A stretch of 54,681 nucleotides of DNA from Paenibacillus rhizosphaerae. GTDB taxonomy: Bacteria > Bacillota > Bacilli > Paenibacillales > Paenibacillaceae. This document shows positions 40,972 to 48,938 of this stretch, piece by piece; within the stretch, counting starts at the first letter, position 1, and every line of letters starts with the position of its first letter. Made by a program: the position numbers and the translations under genes. Location of the stretch: the NCBI RefSeq assembly GCF_014192015.1, contig NZ_JACHXJ010000013.1, positions 1 to 54,681 on the forward strand. The letters are read 5' to 3'. The notes under the pieces are model-generated. The model saw nothing but the letters and a program-made list of their open reading frames with translations. It ran no database searches and was not told the origin of the DNA.

Positions 40972-42573
40972 GTGACAAAGTATATTTTTGTGACGGGCGG
41001 GGTCGTGTCTTCCTTGGGTAAAGGAATTACCGCCGCTTCACTCGGAAGGCTGCTTAAAAATAGGGGTTTAAAGGTGACGATCCAGAAATTCGATCCGTAT
41101 TTGAACGTGGACCCCGGCACCATGAGTCCTTACCAGCACGGTGAAGTATTCGTAACGGACGATGGCGCCGAGACCGACCTTGATCTGGGGCACTACGAAA
41201 GATTCATCGACATCAACCTGTCCAAGAACAGCAATGTCACGACAGGGAAAGTGTACTCTTCGGTGATCAGCAAGGAACGCCGCGGGGAATATTTGGGCGG
41301 AACGGTTCAGGTCATTCCACATATCACCAACGAAATTAAGGAGCGGGTGTTCCGTGCAGGCCGCGAGGCAGGCTCTGACGTCGTGATTACGGAAATCGGC
41401 GGAACCGTCGGCGATATTGAAAGTTTACCTTTTCTTGAGGCCATCCGTCAGATCAAGAGTGAAATTGGCCGCGAGAATGTTATGTACATCCACGTGACGC
41501 TGATTCCTTACATTAAAGCTGCAGGGGAAGTGAAGACTAAGCCGACCCAGCACAGCGTGAAGGAACTGCGCAGCATCGGCATTCAGCCGAACGTGATCGT
41601 ATGCCGGACGGAGCATGAGCTGTCTGCGGATATGAAGGCGAAAATCGCGCTGTTCTGCGATATCGACGAAAGTGCGGTCGTGGAGTGCCGAGACGCATCT
41701 ACACTTTACGAGGTACCGCTGAACCTTCGTGATGAAGGACTCGACGAGATCGTGGTCAACTACTTGAAGCTGACGACGCCGAAGCCGGACATGACCGAGT
41801 GGGAAAGCCTTGTGGATCGCATCAACAAGCTGGAGAAAACGGTGGAAATCGCCATCGTCGGCAAATATGTCGCTCTGCATGACGCTTATTTGAGTGTGGT
41901 TGAATCCCTTTCCCATGCAGGATTTGATGCAAACGCCGATGTGAAAATCCGCTGGGTGAACGCGGAAGAAGTGACCGATGAGAACGTGGGCGAACTGCTG
42001 CACGGCATCGGCGGCATTCTGGTTCCAGGCGGCTTCGGTGACCGCGGGATTGAGGGTAAAGTATCGGCGATCCGTTACGCCCGTGAGAAGCAAATTCCGT
42101 TCTTCGGCATTTGCCTCGGCATGCAGGTGTCTGTGATCGAATACGCCCGTTCCGTGCTGGGACTTGAAGGAGCGAACAGCTCGGAAATCAACCCGTCTAC
42201 CGAGTATCCGGTGATCGACCTGCTTCCGGAGCAGAAGGATATTGAAGACTTGGGCGGAACGATGCGCCTTGGATTGTATCCTTGCAAGCTGGCCGAAGAC
42301 TCCCTGGCGATGCAGTGCTACAATGACGAGCTCGTCTATGAGAGACACCGCCATCGTTATGAGTTCAATAATGAGTACCGCGAGCAGGTTGAAAAAGCGG
42401 GCTTGCGCATTTCCGGAACGTCCCCGGACGGACGCCTGGTGGAAATTGTGGAACTCCCCGGCCATCCTTGGTTCCTGGCTGTGCAGTTCCATCCGGAATT
42501 CACGTCTCGTCCGAATCGTCCGCAGCCGTTGTTCCGTGAATTCGTGAAGGCTGCGCTGCAAGTAGAACGTTAA
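40972..42573 (+). CDS. pyrG: CTP synthase
   Basis: Aminates UTP to CTP using glutamine. From GTG 40972 the protein is 533 residues, the family length: a synthetase domain (TKYIFVTGGVVSSLGKG, FDPYLNVDPGTMSP, EIGGTVGDIES) and a class I glutaminase domain with Cys381 (GICLGMQ) and His507/Glu509 (FHPEF). GTG 40972 lies eight bases after AGGAGGG; an upstream in-frame ATG would add 51 unrelated residues and is rejected. Confidence 0.98.
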   Translation: MTKYIFVTGGVVSSLGKGITAASLGRLLKNRGLKVTIQKFDPYLNVDPGTMSPYQHGEVFVTDDGAETDLDLGHYERFIDINLSKNSNVTTGKVYSSVISKERRGEYLGGTVQVIPHITNEIKERVFRAGREAGSDVVITEIGGTVGDIESLPFLEAIRQIKSEIGRENVMYIHVTLIPYIKAAGEVKTKPTQHSVKELRSIGIQPNVIVCRTEHELSADMKAKIALFCDIDESAVVECRDASTLYEVPLNLRDEGLDEIVVNYLKLTTPKPDMTEWESLVDRINKLEKTVEIAIVGKYVALHDAYLSVVESLSHAGFDANADVKIRWVNAEEVTDENVGELLHGIGGILVPGGFGDRGIEGKVSAIRYAREKQIPFFGICLGMQVSVIEYARSVLGLEGANSSEINPSTEYPVIDLLPEQKDIEDLGGTMRLGLYPCKLAEDSLAMQCYNDELVYERHRHRYEFNNEYREQVEKAGLRISGTSPDGRLVEIVELPGHPWFLAVQFHPEFTSRPNRPQPLFREFVKAALQVER

Positions 42574-42625
42574 TATACAGCTATGGGTCTCCCTTAGGAG
42601 ACCCATTTTTCATTTATATGAAGTT

Positions 42626-42654
42626 GCAGGAATTTGTATCTAGAAGGCGAATAC
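42626..42654 (+). promoter_or_regulatory. Sigma-H promoter of spo0F
   Basis: GCAGGAATT (42626-42634), 11 bases, GGCGAATAC (42646-42654). This fits the sigma-H consensus RNAGGAWWW-N11/12-RNNGAATWW with one mismatch at the last base. spo0F of B. subtilis is also sigma-H dependent. The leader would be about 85 bases. Confidence 0.72.
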
Positions 42655-42748
42655 CTTTAAATGGAGATTGCAGGAGTATGGAATTAACAGTTTAGTTAGG
42701 AACTAGGGGTATGATTCGGACGCAGCTGATTGTTGGGAGGTAAGTTGA

Positions 42749-43132
42749 GTGAATAACAAAAAGGTATTGATCGTCGATGACCAGAACGGCATTCGCATTT
42801 TGCTTATGGAAGTGTTCAACAGTGAAGGTTATACGACGTTTCAGGCGGCCAACGGCAAGATTGCACTGGAAATTGTGGAGAAGGAATCGCCGGATCTGGT
42901 TCTGCTCGATATGAAGATTCCCGGAATGGACGGGCTTGAAATCCTAAAGCACATCAAGGAAATGAACCCATCCATCAAAGTCATTATGATGACAGCCTAC
43001 GGAGAGCTCGATATGATCAAGGAAGCGACCGAGCTTGGAGCGCTCATGCACTTTACGAAGCCGTTCGACATCGATGAGATGCGGGTGGCGGTGAACATGC
43101 AGCTCAAAGACAGCCCGGTTCAATTTGGCTAA
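42749..43132 (+). CDS. spo0F: Sporulation phosphorelay response regulator Spo0F
   Basis: A single-domain receiver that passes phosphate from sporulation kinases to Spo0B and then Spo0A. The 127 residues keep Asp10/Asp11, the phospho-acceptor Asp54 (LLDMKIPGMDG), Thr82 (MTAYGELDMI) and Lys104 (FTKPFDIDE), and the surface DQNGIRILL that contacts kinases and Spo0B. There is no output domain. The start is GTG at 42749, eight bases after GGGAGG. A likely donor kinase is encoded at 9.7 kb in this window. Confidence 0.98.
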   Translation: MNNKKVLIVDDQNGIRILLMEVFNSEGYTTFQAANGKIALEIVEKESPDLVLLDMKIPGMDGLEILKHIKEMNPSIKVIMMTAYGELDMIKEATELGALMHFTKPFDIDEMRVAVNMQLKDSPVQFG

Positions 43133-43139
43133 AGCGATG

Positions 43140-43172
43140 GAATTCTGCTGACCCGGCAGAATTCTTTTTTTG
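43140..43172 (+). terminator. spo0F terminator
   Basis: GAATTCTGC (43140-43148) pairs perfectly with GCAGAATTC (43156-43164), followed by T7. Confidence 0.92.
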
Positions 43173-43211
43173 CCTTGTCCTTCCTATACCTGCTTAATTT
43201 CAAATGCTTGT

Positions 43212-43240
43212 TTAGCATTTACAATATGATGTGGTATAAT
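43212..43240 (+). promoter_or_regulatory. fbaA promoter
   Basis: TTAGCA (43212-43217), 17 bases, TATAAT (43235-43240) with an extended TGg before it. Confidence 0.7.
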
Positions 43241-43308
43241 AGCGCTGAATGCGAATTTCGGCTTAAAACCCTTAGATCAGACAAACACTTTTTAGGAGGA
43301 TTGGAACC

Positions 43309-44163
43309 ATGCCATTAGTATCCATGACAGACATGTTAAACAAAGCACTTCAAGGGAAGTATGCGGTTGGTCAATTCAACATCAACAACCTTGAGTGGAC
43401 GCAAGCGATTCTTGCTGCCGCCGAAGAAGAGAAATCCCCGGTAATTCTGGGCGTATCCGAAGGCGCGGCTCGTCATATGGGCGGATTCTATACCGTTGTA
43501 AAAATGGTGGAGGGCCTGCTTCAAGATATGAAGATTACGGTTCCCGTAGCCATTCACCTGGACCACGGTTCTAGCTTCGACAAATGTAAGGAAGCGATCG
43601 ATGCTGGATTTACATCCGTCATGATCGACGACTCTCACAGCCCGATCGACACCAACATCGAAACGACGCGCAAAGTGGTTGAATACGCACATTCCAAAGG
43701 CGTTTCCGTAGAAGCCGAAGTCGGAATGGTCGGCGGTCAGGAAGATGACGTAGTCGGATCTGTTATGTATGCCAAACTGGATGACTGCGTGCGTATCGTC
43801 AAAGAAACCGGAATCGACACACTGGCTCCGGCGCTTGGCTCTGTTCATGGACCTTACAAAGGCGAACCAAACCTCGGCTTCAAAGAAATGGAAGAGATTC
43901 GTGACGCGGTGAACCTTCCGCTCGTTCTTCATGGCGGTACAGGCATCCCGACGCATGATATCAAGAAAGCCATCTCTTTGGGTACATCCAAAATCAACGT
44001 CAACACCGAGAACCAAATTTCGTTCACCAAAGCGGTGCGTGAAGTTCTTGCTGCAAAACCGGACGTATACGATCCGCGTAAATACATCGTTCCAGGCCGC
44101 GATGCCATCAAGGCAACCGTTGTCGGCAAAATCCGCGAGTTTGGATCCAACAACCAGGCTTAA
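43309..44163 (+). CDS. fbaA: Fructose-bisphosphate aldolase, class II
   Basis: Cleaves fructose 1,6-bisphosphate in glycolysis and makes it in gluconeogenesis. The 284 residues show the zinc-binding HLDHG (PVAIHLDHGSSFD), SVMIDDSH, EAEVGMVGG and LVLHGGTGIP, and NVNTENQ for phosphate binding. ATG 43309 follows TAGGAGGATTGG. It has its own promoter and terminator. The transaldolase gene that lies between fbaA and murA in B. subtilis is missing here. Confidence 0.98.
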   Translation: MPLVSMTDMLNKALQGKYAVGQFNINNLEWTQAILAAAEEEKSPVILGVSEGAARHMGGFYTVVKMVEGLLQDMKITVPVAIHLDHGSSFDKCKEAIDAGFTSVMIDDSHSPIDTNIETTRKVVEYAHSKGVSVEAEVGMVGGQEDDVVGSVMYAKLDDCVRIVKETGIDTLAPALGSVHGPYKGEPNLGFKEMEEIRDAVNLPLVLHGGTGIPTHDIKKAISLGTSKINVNTENQISFTKAVREVLAAKPDVYDPRKYIVPGRDAIKATVVGKIREFGSNNQA

Positions 44164-44260
44164 TGTTACACAAGGTTTGAAGTAGGGCCCAGCCCTACAG
44201 TGTGGTTCATGATATAGAGGGCTGCCCCGCTCCGGGGCACCCAATTGAATAGCAAGGAAT

Positions 44261-44291
44261 GGAAAGCACACCGCTTAGCCGGTGTTTTTCC
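44261..44291 (+). terminator. fbaA terminator
   Basis: ACACCG (44268-44273) pairs with CGGTGT (44280-44285), extended by GGAAA (44261-44265) with TTTCC (44287-44291). Two more hairpins precede it (AGCCCT/AGGGCT near 44193-44222 and GCCCCG/CGGGGC near 44225-44239). Confidence 0.8.
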
Positions 44292-44359
44292 ATTTCATAC
44301 ACCAAAATGGACACAGAACTATTTTGCGGCTGCGAAGTATGTGGGGGGAACCTTAGCTT

Positions 44360-45610
44360 ATGGAAAAATTGATGATCAGCGGTGGACGCCCACTGCAAGG
44401 CACCGTTTCAATCAGTGGGGCGAAGAACAGCGCCATCGCGCTGATTCCCGCGGCTATTTTGGCGGAGTCCGAAGTAATACTGGACAACCTGCCGCTGCTT
44501 AGTGATGTGGCGGTATATGCAGAAATACTGGAAGAACTTGGGGCGAAGGTGTCCTGGGATGGGAGCCAGATGAATATCGATCCTTCGCGGATCGTATCCA
44601 TTCCGATGCCCAACGGGCCAGTGAAGAAGCTGAGAGCCTCCTATTATATGATGGGTGCGCTGCTTGGCCGGTTTAAGGAAGCTGTCGTCGGCCTGCCGGG
44701 AGGATGCAATTTCGAGCCCCGTCCGATCGATCAGCATATTAAAGGTTTTGAAGCGCTGGGCGCGACCGTGACGAACGAGCATGGCGCGATTCATCTCCAT
44801 GCGAAGGAGCTGCGCGGGGCAAAAATTTACCTCGACGTATCCAGCGTAGGCGCGACGATTAACATTATGCTGGCGGCTGCCAGAGCCAAAGGCTCCACAA
44901 TTATCGAAAATGCGGCGAAAGAGCCTGAAATTATAGATGTGGCCACGCTTCTGAACTCCATGGGAGCCATTATTAAAGGCGCCGGCACGGAAACGATTCG
45001 TATCGAAGGCGTATCCGAGCTGCACGGCTGCCGCCATTCCATCATCCCGGACCGGATCCAGGCGGGAACGTATATGATTGCCGCCGCGGCAACGCGCGGT
45101 GACGTATTGATCGACAATATTATTCCTAAGCATTTGGAAGCTGTCACAGCCAAGCTCCTCGAGATGGGGGTCCAAATCGAGGAGCTGGACGAGAGCATTC
45201 GTGTGATGGGGAGTCCATCATATGGGCATGTCGATGTGAAAGCACTGATATACCCAGGATTTGCTACGGATTTACAATCGCCAATGACCAGTCTGCTAAC
45301 CCAGGCCGATGGCGTAAGCGTGCTCAGCGATTTTGTCTACAGCAACCGGTTTAAGCATGTGCCGGAGCTGGTCCGCATGGGCGCCAAAATTCGCGTCGAG
45401 GGCCGTTCGGCCGTCATCGAGAAGAGCCGCCTAAATGCGGCCAAAGTCAAGGCTTCCGACCTCAGAGCGGGGGCTGCACTGGTGATCGCCGGCCTTACGG
45501 TAGAGGAAGGCGTGACGGAAGTGACCGGCGTGGAGTACATCGACAGGGGTTACGACCACCTCGTCAGCAATCTGCGGATGCTTGGCGCCGATGTTTGGCG
45601 CGAACAATAA
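44360..45610 (+). CDS. murA: UDP-N-acetylglucosamine 1-carboxyvinyltransferase
   Basis: Transfers enolpyruvate from PEP to UDP-GlcNAc, the first committed step of peptidoglycan synthesis; target of fosfomycin. The 416 residues show Lys22 (GAKNSA), the active-site Cys116 in GLPGGCNFEPRPIDQH, and the second domain with GAALVIAGL. Position next to fbaA and rho fits the MurAB/MurZ paralogue of Bacillus. In the Cys loop, Glu119 stands where MurA proteins usually have Gly (CxxGxRP). The start ATG 44360 follows GGGGGGAA. Confidence 0.97.
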   Translation: MEKLMISGGRPLQGTVSISGAKNSAIALIPAAILAESEVILDNLPLLSDVAVYAEILEELGAKVSWDGSQMNIDPSRIVSIPMPNGPVKKLRASYYMMGALLGRFKEAVVGLPGGCNFEPRPIDQHIKGFEALGATVTNEHGAIHLHAKELRGAKIYLDVSSVGATINIMLAAARAKGSTIIENAAKEPEIIDVATLLNSMGAIIKGAGTETIRIEGVSELHGCRHSIIPDRIQAGTYMIAAAATRGDVLIDNIIPKHLEAVTAKLLEMGVQIEELDESIRVMGSPSYGHVDVKALIYPGFATDLQSPMTSLLTQADGVSVLSDFVYSNRFKHVPELVRMGAKIRVEGRSAVIEKSRLNAAKVKASDLRAGAALVIAGLTVEEGVTEVTGVEYIDRGYDHLVSNLRMLGADVWREQ

Positions 45611-45807
45611 TCAGGGTGCTGTAATATTAGGAGAATGCGGGAAATAGATTGAATGAAGCCGATTTTTTCATCATGACCTGCATATCTCCTTCTAATTTGG
45701 GTAATCCTATCCTAATGAGGATTTTCATAGACTCATAGATTGGCGTCTTCATCCATTTGATGCTAAGCTCTTGTCAGGACTTATAAAATTGAATAGGTGG
45801 TTATTAC

Positions 45808-47154
45808 ATGGATTTACAAATTGCCGATTTGGAAGAAATGAAGCTGACCGAATTGTACAAACTGGCGAAGAAATACCAGATCCCTTATTACGGTCAGTTG
45901 AAGAAGAAAGAACTGATTTTTGCTATTTTGAGAGCGCAGGCCGAACAGAGCGGACTTATGTTTATGGAAGGTGTGCTCGAGATTCTTCCGGAAGGTTACG
46001 GCTTCCTAAGGCCGATCAATTACCTGCCAAGCACGGAGGACATTTATATCTCCGCCTCCCAGATTCGTAAATTCGACCTTCGTACGGGAGACTTGGTATC
46101 AGGGAAGTGCCGCGCACCGAAGGAGAACGAGCGGTATTTCGGTTTGCTGCAAGTCAATGCAGTCAACGGGGAGAGCCCAGAGACGGCATCCGAACGGTTA
46201 CACTTTCCGGCACTGACTCCTCTCTATCCGCAAAAGAAACTTGTGCTTGAAACATCCCCTAACCATTTGTCTACTCGAATTATGGATTTGCTCGCCCCGG
46301 TCGGTCTGGGACAGCGTGGTTTGATCGTTGCACCTCCTAAAGCAGGTAAAACGCTCCTCTTAAAAGAAATTGCCAACAGCATTTCCACCAACAATCCCGA
46401 GATTGAACTTTTTGTACTGCTGATTGACGAACGTCCTGAGGAAGTGACGGATATGCAGCGTTCCGTAAAAGGAGAGGTGGTTGCGTCAACGTTTGATGAG
46501 CTGCCGGAGAACCACATCAAGGTTGCGGAACTGGTGCTTGAACGCGCGCTGCGTCTGGTTGAGCATAAGAAGGACGTTGTCATTCTGATGGACAGCATCA
46601 CCCGTCTGGCCCGTGCTTACAACCTGGTCATTCCGCCATCCGGACGTACGCTGAGCGGCGGTATCGATCCGGCGGCATTCCATCGTCCGAAGCGGTTCTT
46701 TGGTTCTGCCCGGAACGTGGAGGAAGGCGGCAGTCTGACCATTTTGGCCACGGCGCTGATCGATACCGGTTCGCGGATGGACGATATTATTTATGAAGAG
46801 TTTAAGGGAACAGGCAATATGGAGCTGCATCTGGACCGCAAGCTGGCCGAGCGCCGTATTTTCCCGGCCATCGATATCCGCCGTTCGGGTACGCGTCGTG
46901 AAGAGGTGCTGTTAACGAAGGATGAGCTCGATACCATTTGGGCGATCCGTAAAAATATGAACGAATCCGCCGACTTTGTGGAGGGATTCTTGAAGAAATT
47001 GCGTGACTGCAAAACCAATGCCGAATTTTTGGCTTCCTTTGACGTGCATGGAGCAGGAAACGGCCACAGCCGCAGTTCCTCCTCGTCCTCGAACAGCCAC
47101 AGCAGCAACCGGCGCACCTCACGCCCGTCGACGGCTTCCGTGCCGCTGACTTAA
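45808..47154 (+). CDS. rho: Transcription termination factor Rho
   Basis: A hexameric RNA-dependent ATPase that ends transcription. The 448 residues have an N-terminal helical domain, an RNA-binding cold-shock-like domain with GYGFLR (63-68), the P-loop APPKAGKT (175-182), Walker B VVILMDSITRLARAYN and the R loop. The last 30 or so residues form a Ser/Asn/Arg-rich tail (HSRSSSSSSNSHSSNRR) not found in the 427-residue B. subtilis protein as I recall it. ATG 45808 follows ATAGGTGG. The next gene starts 26 bases on. Confidence 0.98.
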   Translation: MDLQIADLEEMKLTELYKLAKKYQIPYYGQLKKKELIFAILRAQAEQSGLMFMEGVLEILPEGYGFLRPINYLPSTEDIYISASQIRKFDLRTGDLVSGKCRAPKENERYFGLLQVNAVNGESPETASERLHFPALTPLYPQKKLVLETSPNHLSTRIMDLLAPVGLGQRGLIVAPPKAGKTLLLKEIANSISTNNPEIELFVLLIDERPEEVTDMQRSVKGEVVASTFDELPENHIKVAELVLERALRLVEHKKDVVILMDSITRLARAYNLVIPPSGRTLSGGIDPAAFHRPKRFFGSARNVEEGGSLTILATALIDTGSRMDDIIYEEFKGTGNMELHLDRKLAERRIFPAIDIRRSGTRREEVLLTKDELDTIWAIRKNMNESADFVEGFLKKLRDCKTNAEFLASFDVHGAGNGHSRSSSSSSNSHSSNRRTSRPSTASVPLT

Positions 47155-47180
47155 ATTTAGAGCATAAAGAGGAGAACATC

Positions 47181-48455
47181 ATGTATCTGGTATATGCCGA
47201 TGAAAAAGGCAACGTATTTGATCATCCAACGCTGTACGGCCTTGGCCGCAGCGCGGATATGATCGTCGAAATTATGGAAGATGAGCTGATTCCGCTGCCG
47301 GAAGGCGCGACGCTGGTCGGTCTCCCCAACACCCGTGCCATCGGTATGGACCCGGAAACGGGTGAGATGACGGCGCTCCCGGGAGACGCTCAGGCCGTGG
47401 GGGCATTGCTTCCGCAGGGGTACACCCGGTTATGCCTGCCCGGCTATGTGAAGACGGACAAGGAATACAAGCTGCCGCTCTTTGGTTACTCGGCGGTCGT
47501 GTGGAAGGATGGACAATTTTACACGACGGGCCGGCTGTCGGATGACCCGGAGAAGTGGAATCCGCTGAACTGTGATATAGAGGAATTGGAGCTTGGCGTG
47601 AAGCGCCTGACGGAGAAGTATCCGGAGAACCGGCTGTACCAGCATTTGTCCAATTGTGCGCTCGGTTATGAATGTCTGACGGCCTCCAATACTTTTCTGA
47701 ATCGTTGGGAAGGAGCCGTACCTGTATCTTACTCCTGTAACGCCGGATGCTTCGGATGTATTTCGGAACAGCCGGATGACAGCGGATTTGTGGCGCCTCA
47801 GACCCGGATGAATTTCAAACCGAGAGTGGACGAGCTCGTTCAAATTATGCTGGAGCATTTAAAAACGCCGGAGTCGATCATCAGCTTCGGACAAGGCTGC
47901 GAGGGCGAACCCTCCACGCAGGCCAAAATCATCATTGAAGCGATGCGCGAGGTGCGTTCGATTACGGATATGGGATATATTAATATCAACACGAATGCCG
48001 GCCTGACGGATTTCATCCGCGGCATCGTCGATGCGGGTCTGGACCTGATGCGGGTGAGCACGATCAGCGCGCTGGACGATCATTATAACGCCTACTATAA
48101 GCCGCGTGGATATACGCTCGCCAATGTGGAGAAATCGCTGAAATATGCGTCGGACCAGGGCGTGTATACGTCCATCAATTATTTGATTTTCCCTGGCGTC
48201 ACCGACCGCGAAGAGGAAATCGAAGCGATGGTGGAGTTTGCGCGCCGGACCAATCTGAAGCTGATTCAGCTGCGTAACCTGAACATTGATCCAGAGAGCT
48301 ATTTGGAATTAATCCCTCCGGCCAAAGGCGAAATTTTGGGGATGAAGCAGGCGATTGAAATTTTTCAAGCGGAGCTTCCGGATGTGGTCATCGGTTCGTA
48401 TACCCATGTTCCACCTGCAGGCATGATCCGCCCGAAAAAGCCGATTCTGTCTTAA
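47181..48455 (+). CDS. Radical SAM protein between rho and rpmE
   Basis: The 424 residues carry a radical SAM cluster motif Cys186-x3-Cys190-x2-Cys193 (YSCNAGCFGC) followed by a barrel with FGQGCEGEP and ININTNAG. The first 180 residues form a separate domain with further cysteines (Cys85, Cys131, Cys159, Cys165), which may bind metal or be oxidised. Reaction and substrate are unknown to me. ATG 47181 follows AAGAGGAG, 26 bases after rho, suggesting cotranscription with rho; rpmE downstream has its own promoter. Confidence 0.9.
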   Translation: MYLVYADEKGNVFDHPTLYGLGRSADMIVEIMEDELIPLPEGATLVGLPNTRAIGMDPETGEMTALPGDAQAVGALLPQGYTRLCLPGYVKTDKEYKLPLFGYSAVVWKDGQFYTTGRLSDDPEKWNPLNCDIEELELGVKRLTEKYPENRLYQHLSNCALGYECLTASNTFLNRWEGAVPVSYSCNAGCFGCISEQPDDSGFVAPQTRMNFKPRVDELVQIMLEHLKTPESIISFGQGCEGEPSTQAKIIIEAMREVRSITDMGYININTNAGLTDFIRGIVDAGLDLMRVSTISALDDHYNAYYKPRGYTLANVEKSLKYASDQGVYTSINYLIFPGVTDREEEIEAMVEFARRTNLKLIQLRNLNIDPESYLELIPPAKGEILGMKQAIEIFQAELPDVVIGSYTHVPPAGMIRPKKPILS

Positions 48456-48485
48456 TCCGGCTGTGCCTATAACCCGAAGAAATCA

Positions 48486-48514
48486 TTGATTTATAGGCGT
48501 GTCCCTGCTATAAT
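48486..48514 (+). promoter_or_regulatory. rpmE promoter
   Basis: TTGATT (48486-48491), 17 bases, TATAAT (48509-48514) with an extended TGc. The leader has a CCTGA-GGC-TCAGG hairpin (48546-48558) just before the ribosome-binding site. Confidence 0.75.
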
Positions 48515-48577
48515 GAATTTATGTGTCAACATAACTCTGGGTCCGCCTGAGGCTCAGGGCAAAAAGAGGTGAAAGTC

Positions 48578-48775
48578 ATGAAAACAGAAATTCAACCAAA
48601 ATACCACGTTACTACGGTAACTTGCGCATGCGGCAACACGTTCGAAACGGGTTCGGTCAAAGAAGAGCTTCGCGTCGAAATCTGCTCCAACTGCCATCCG
48701 TTCTTCACTGGTAAACAGAAATTCCTGGATGCTGGCGGCCGTGTTGATAGATTTAAGAAGAAATACGGAATGTAA
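48578..48775 (+). CDS. rpmE: Ribosomal protein L31, zinc-binding form
   Basis: A 65-residue large-subunit protein with four cysteines, Cys16-x-Cys18 and Cys36-x2-Cys39, of the zinc-containing (C+) type that serves as a zinc store and is replaced under zinc shortage by a C- paralogue. ATG 48578 is chosen because the upstream in-frame GTG is part of the ribosome-binding site AGAGGTG. Strong promoter and terminator make it monocistronic. Confidence 0.97.
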   Translation: MKTEIQPKYHVTTVTCACGNTFETGSVKEELRVEICSNCHPFFTGKQKFLDAGGRVDRFKKKYGM

Positions 48776-48819
48776 TCGCTGCCTGGCAGCATAGATCCGT
48801 TATATTTTTAACAAATGAC

Positions 48820-48852
48820 AATCCCCGGTTCGATGAACCGGGGATTTTTTCT
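48820..48852 (+). terminator. rpmE terminator
   Basis: AATCCCCGGTTC (48820-48831) pairs with GAACCGGGGATT (48835-48846), followed by T6. Confidence 0.93.
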
Positions 48853-48938
48853 TTAATGAGATCAGTATAATGACATAAACTCGATCCTGTATTCCGTAAA
48901 AAACCTTCCTTTTACGCACTATGCATGTATTCCGCGTC

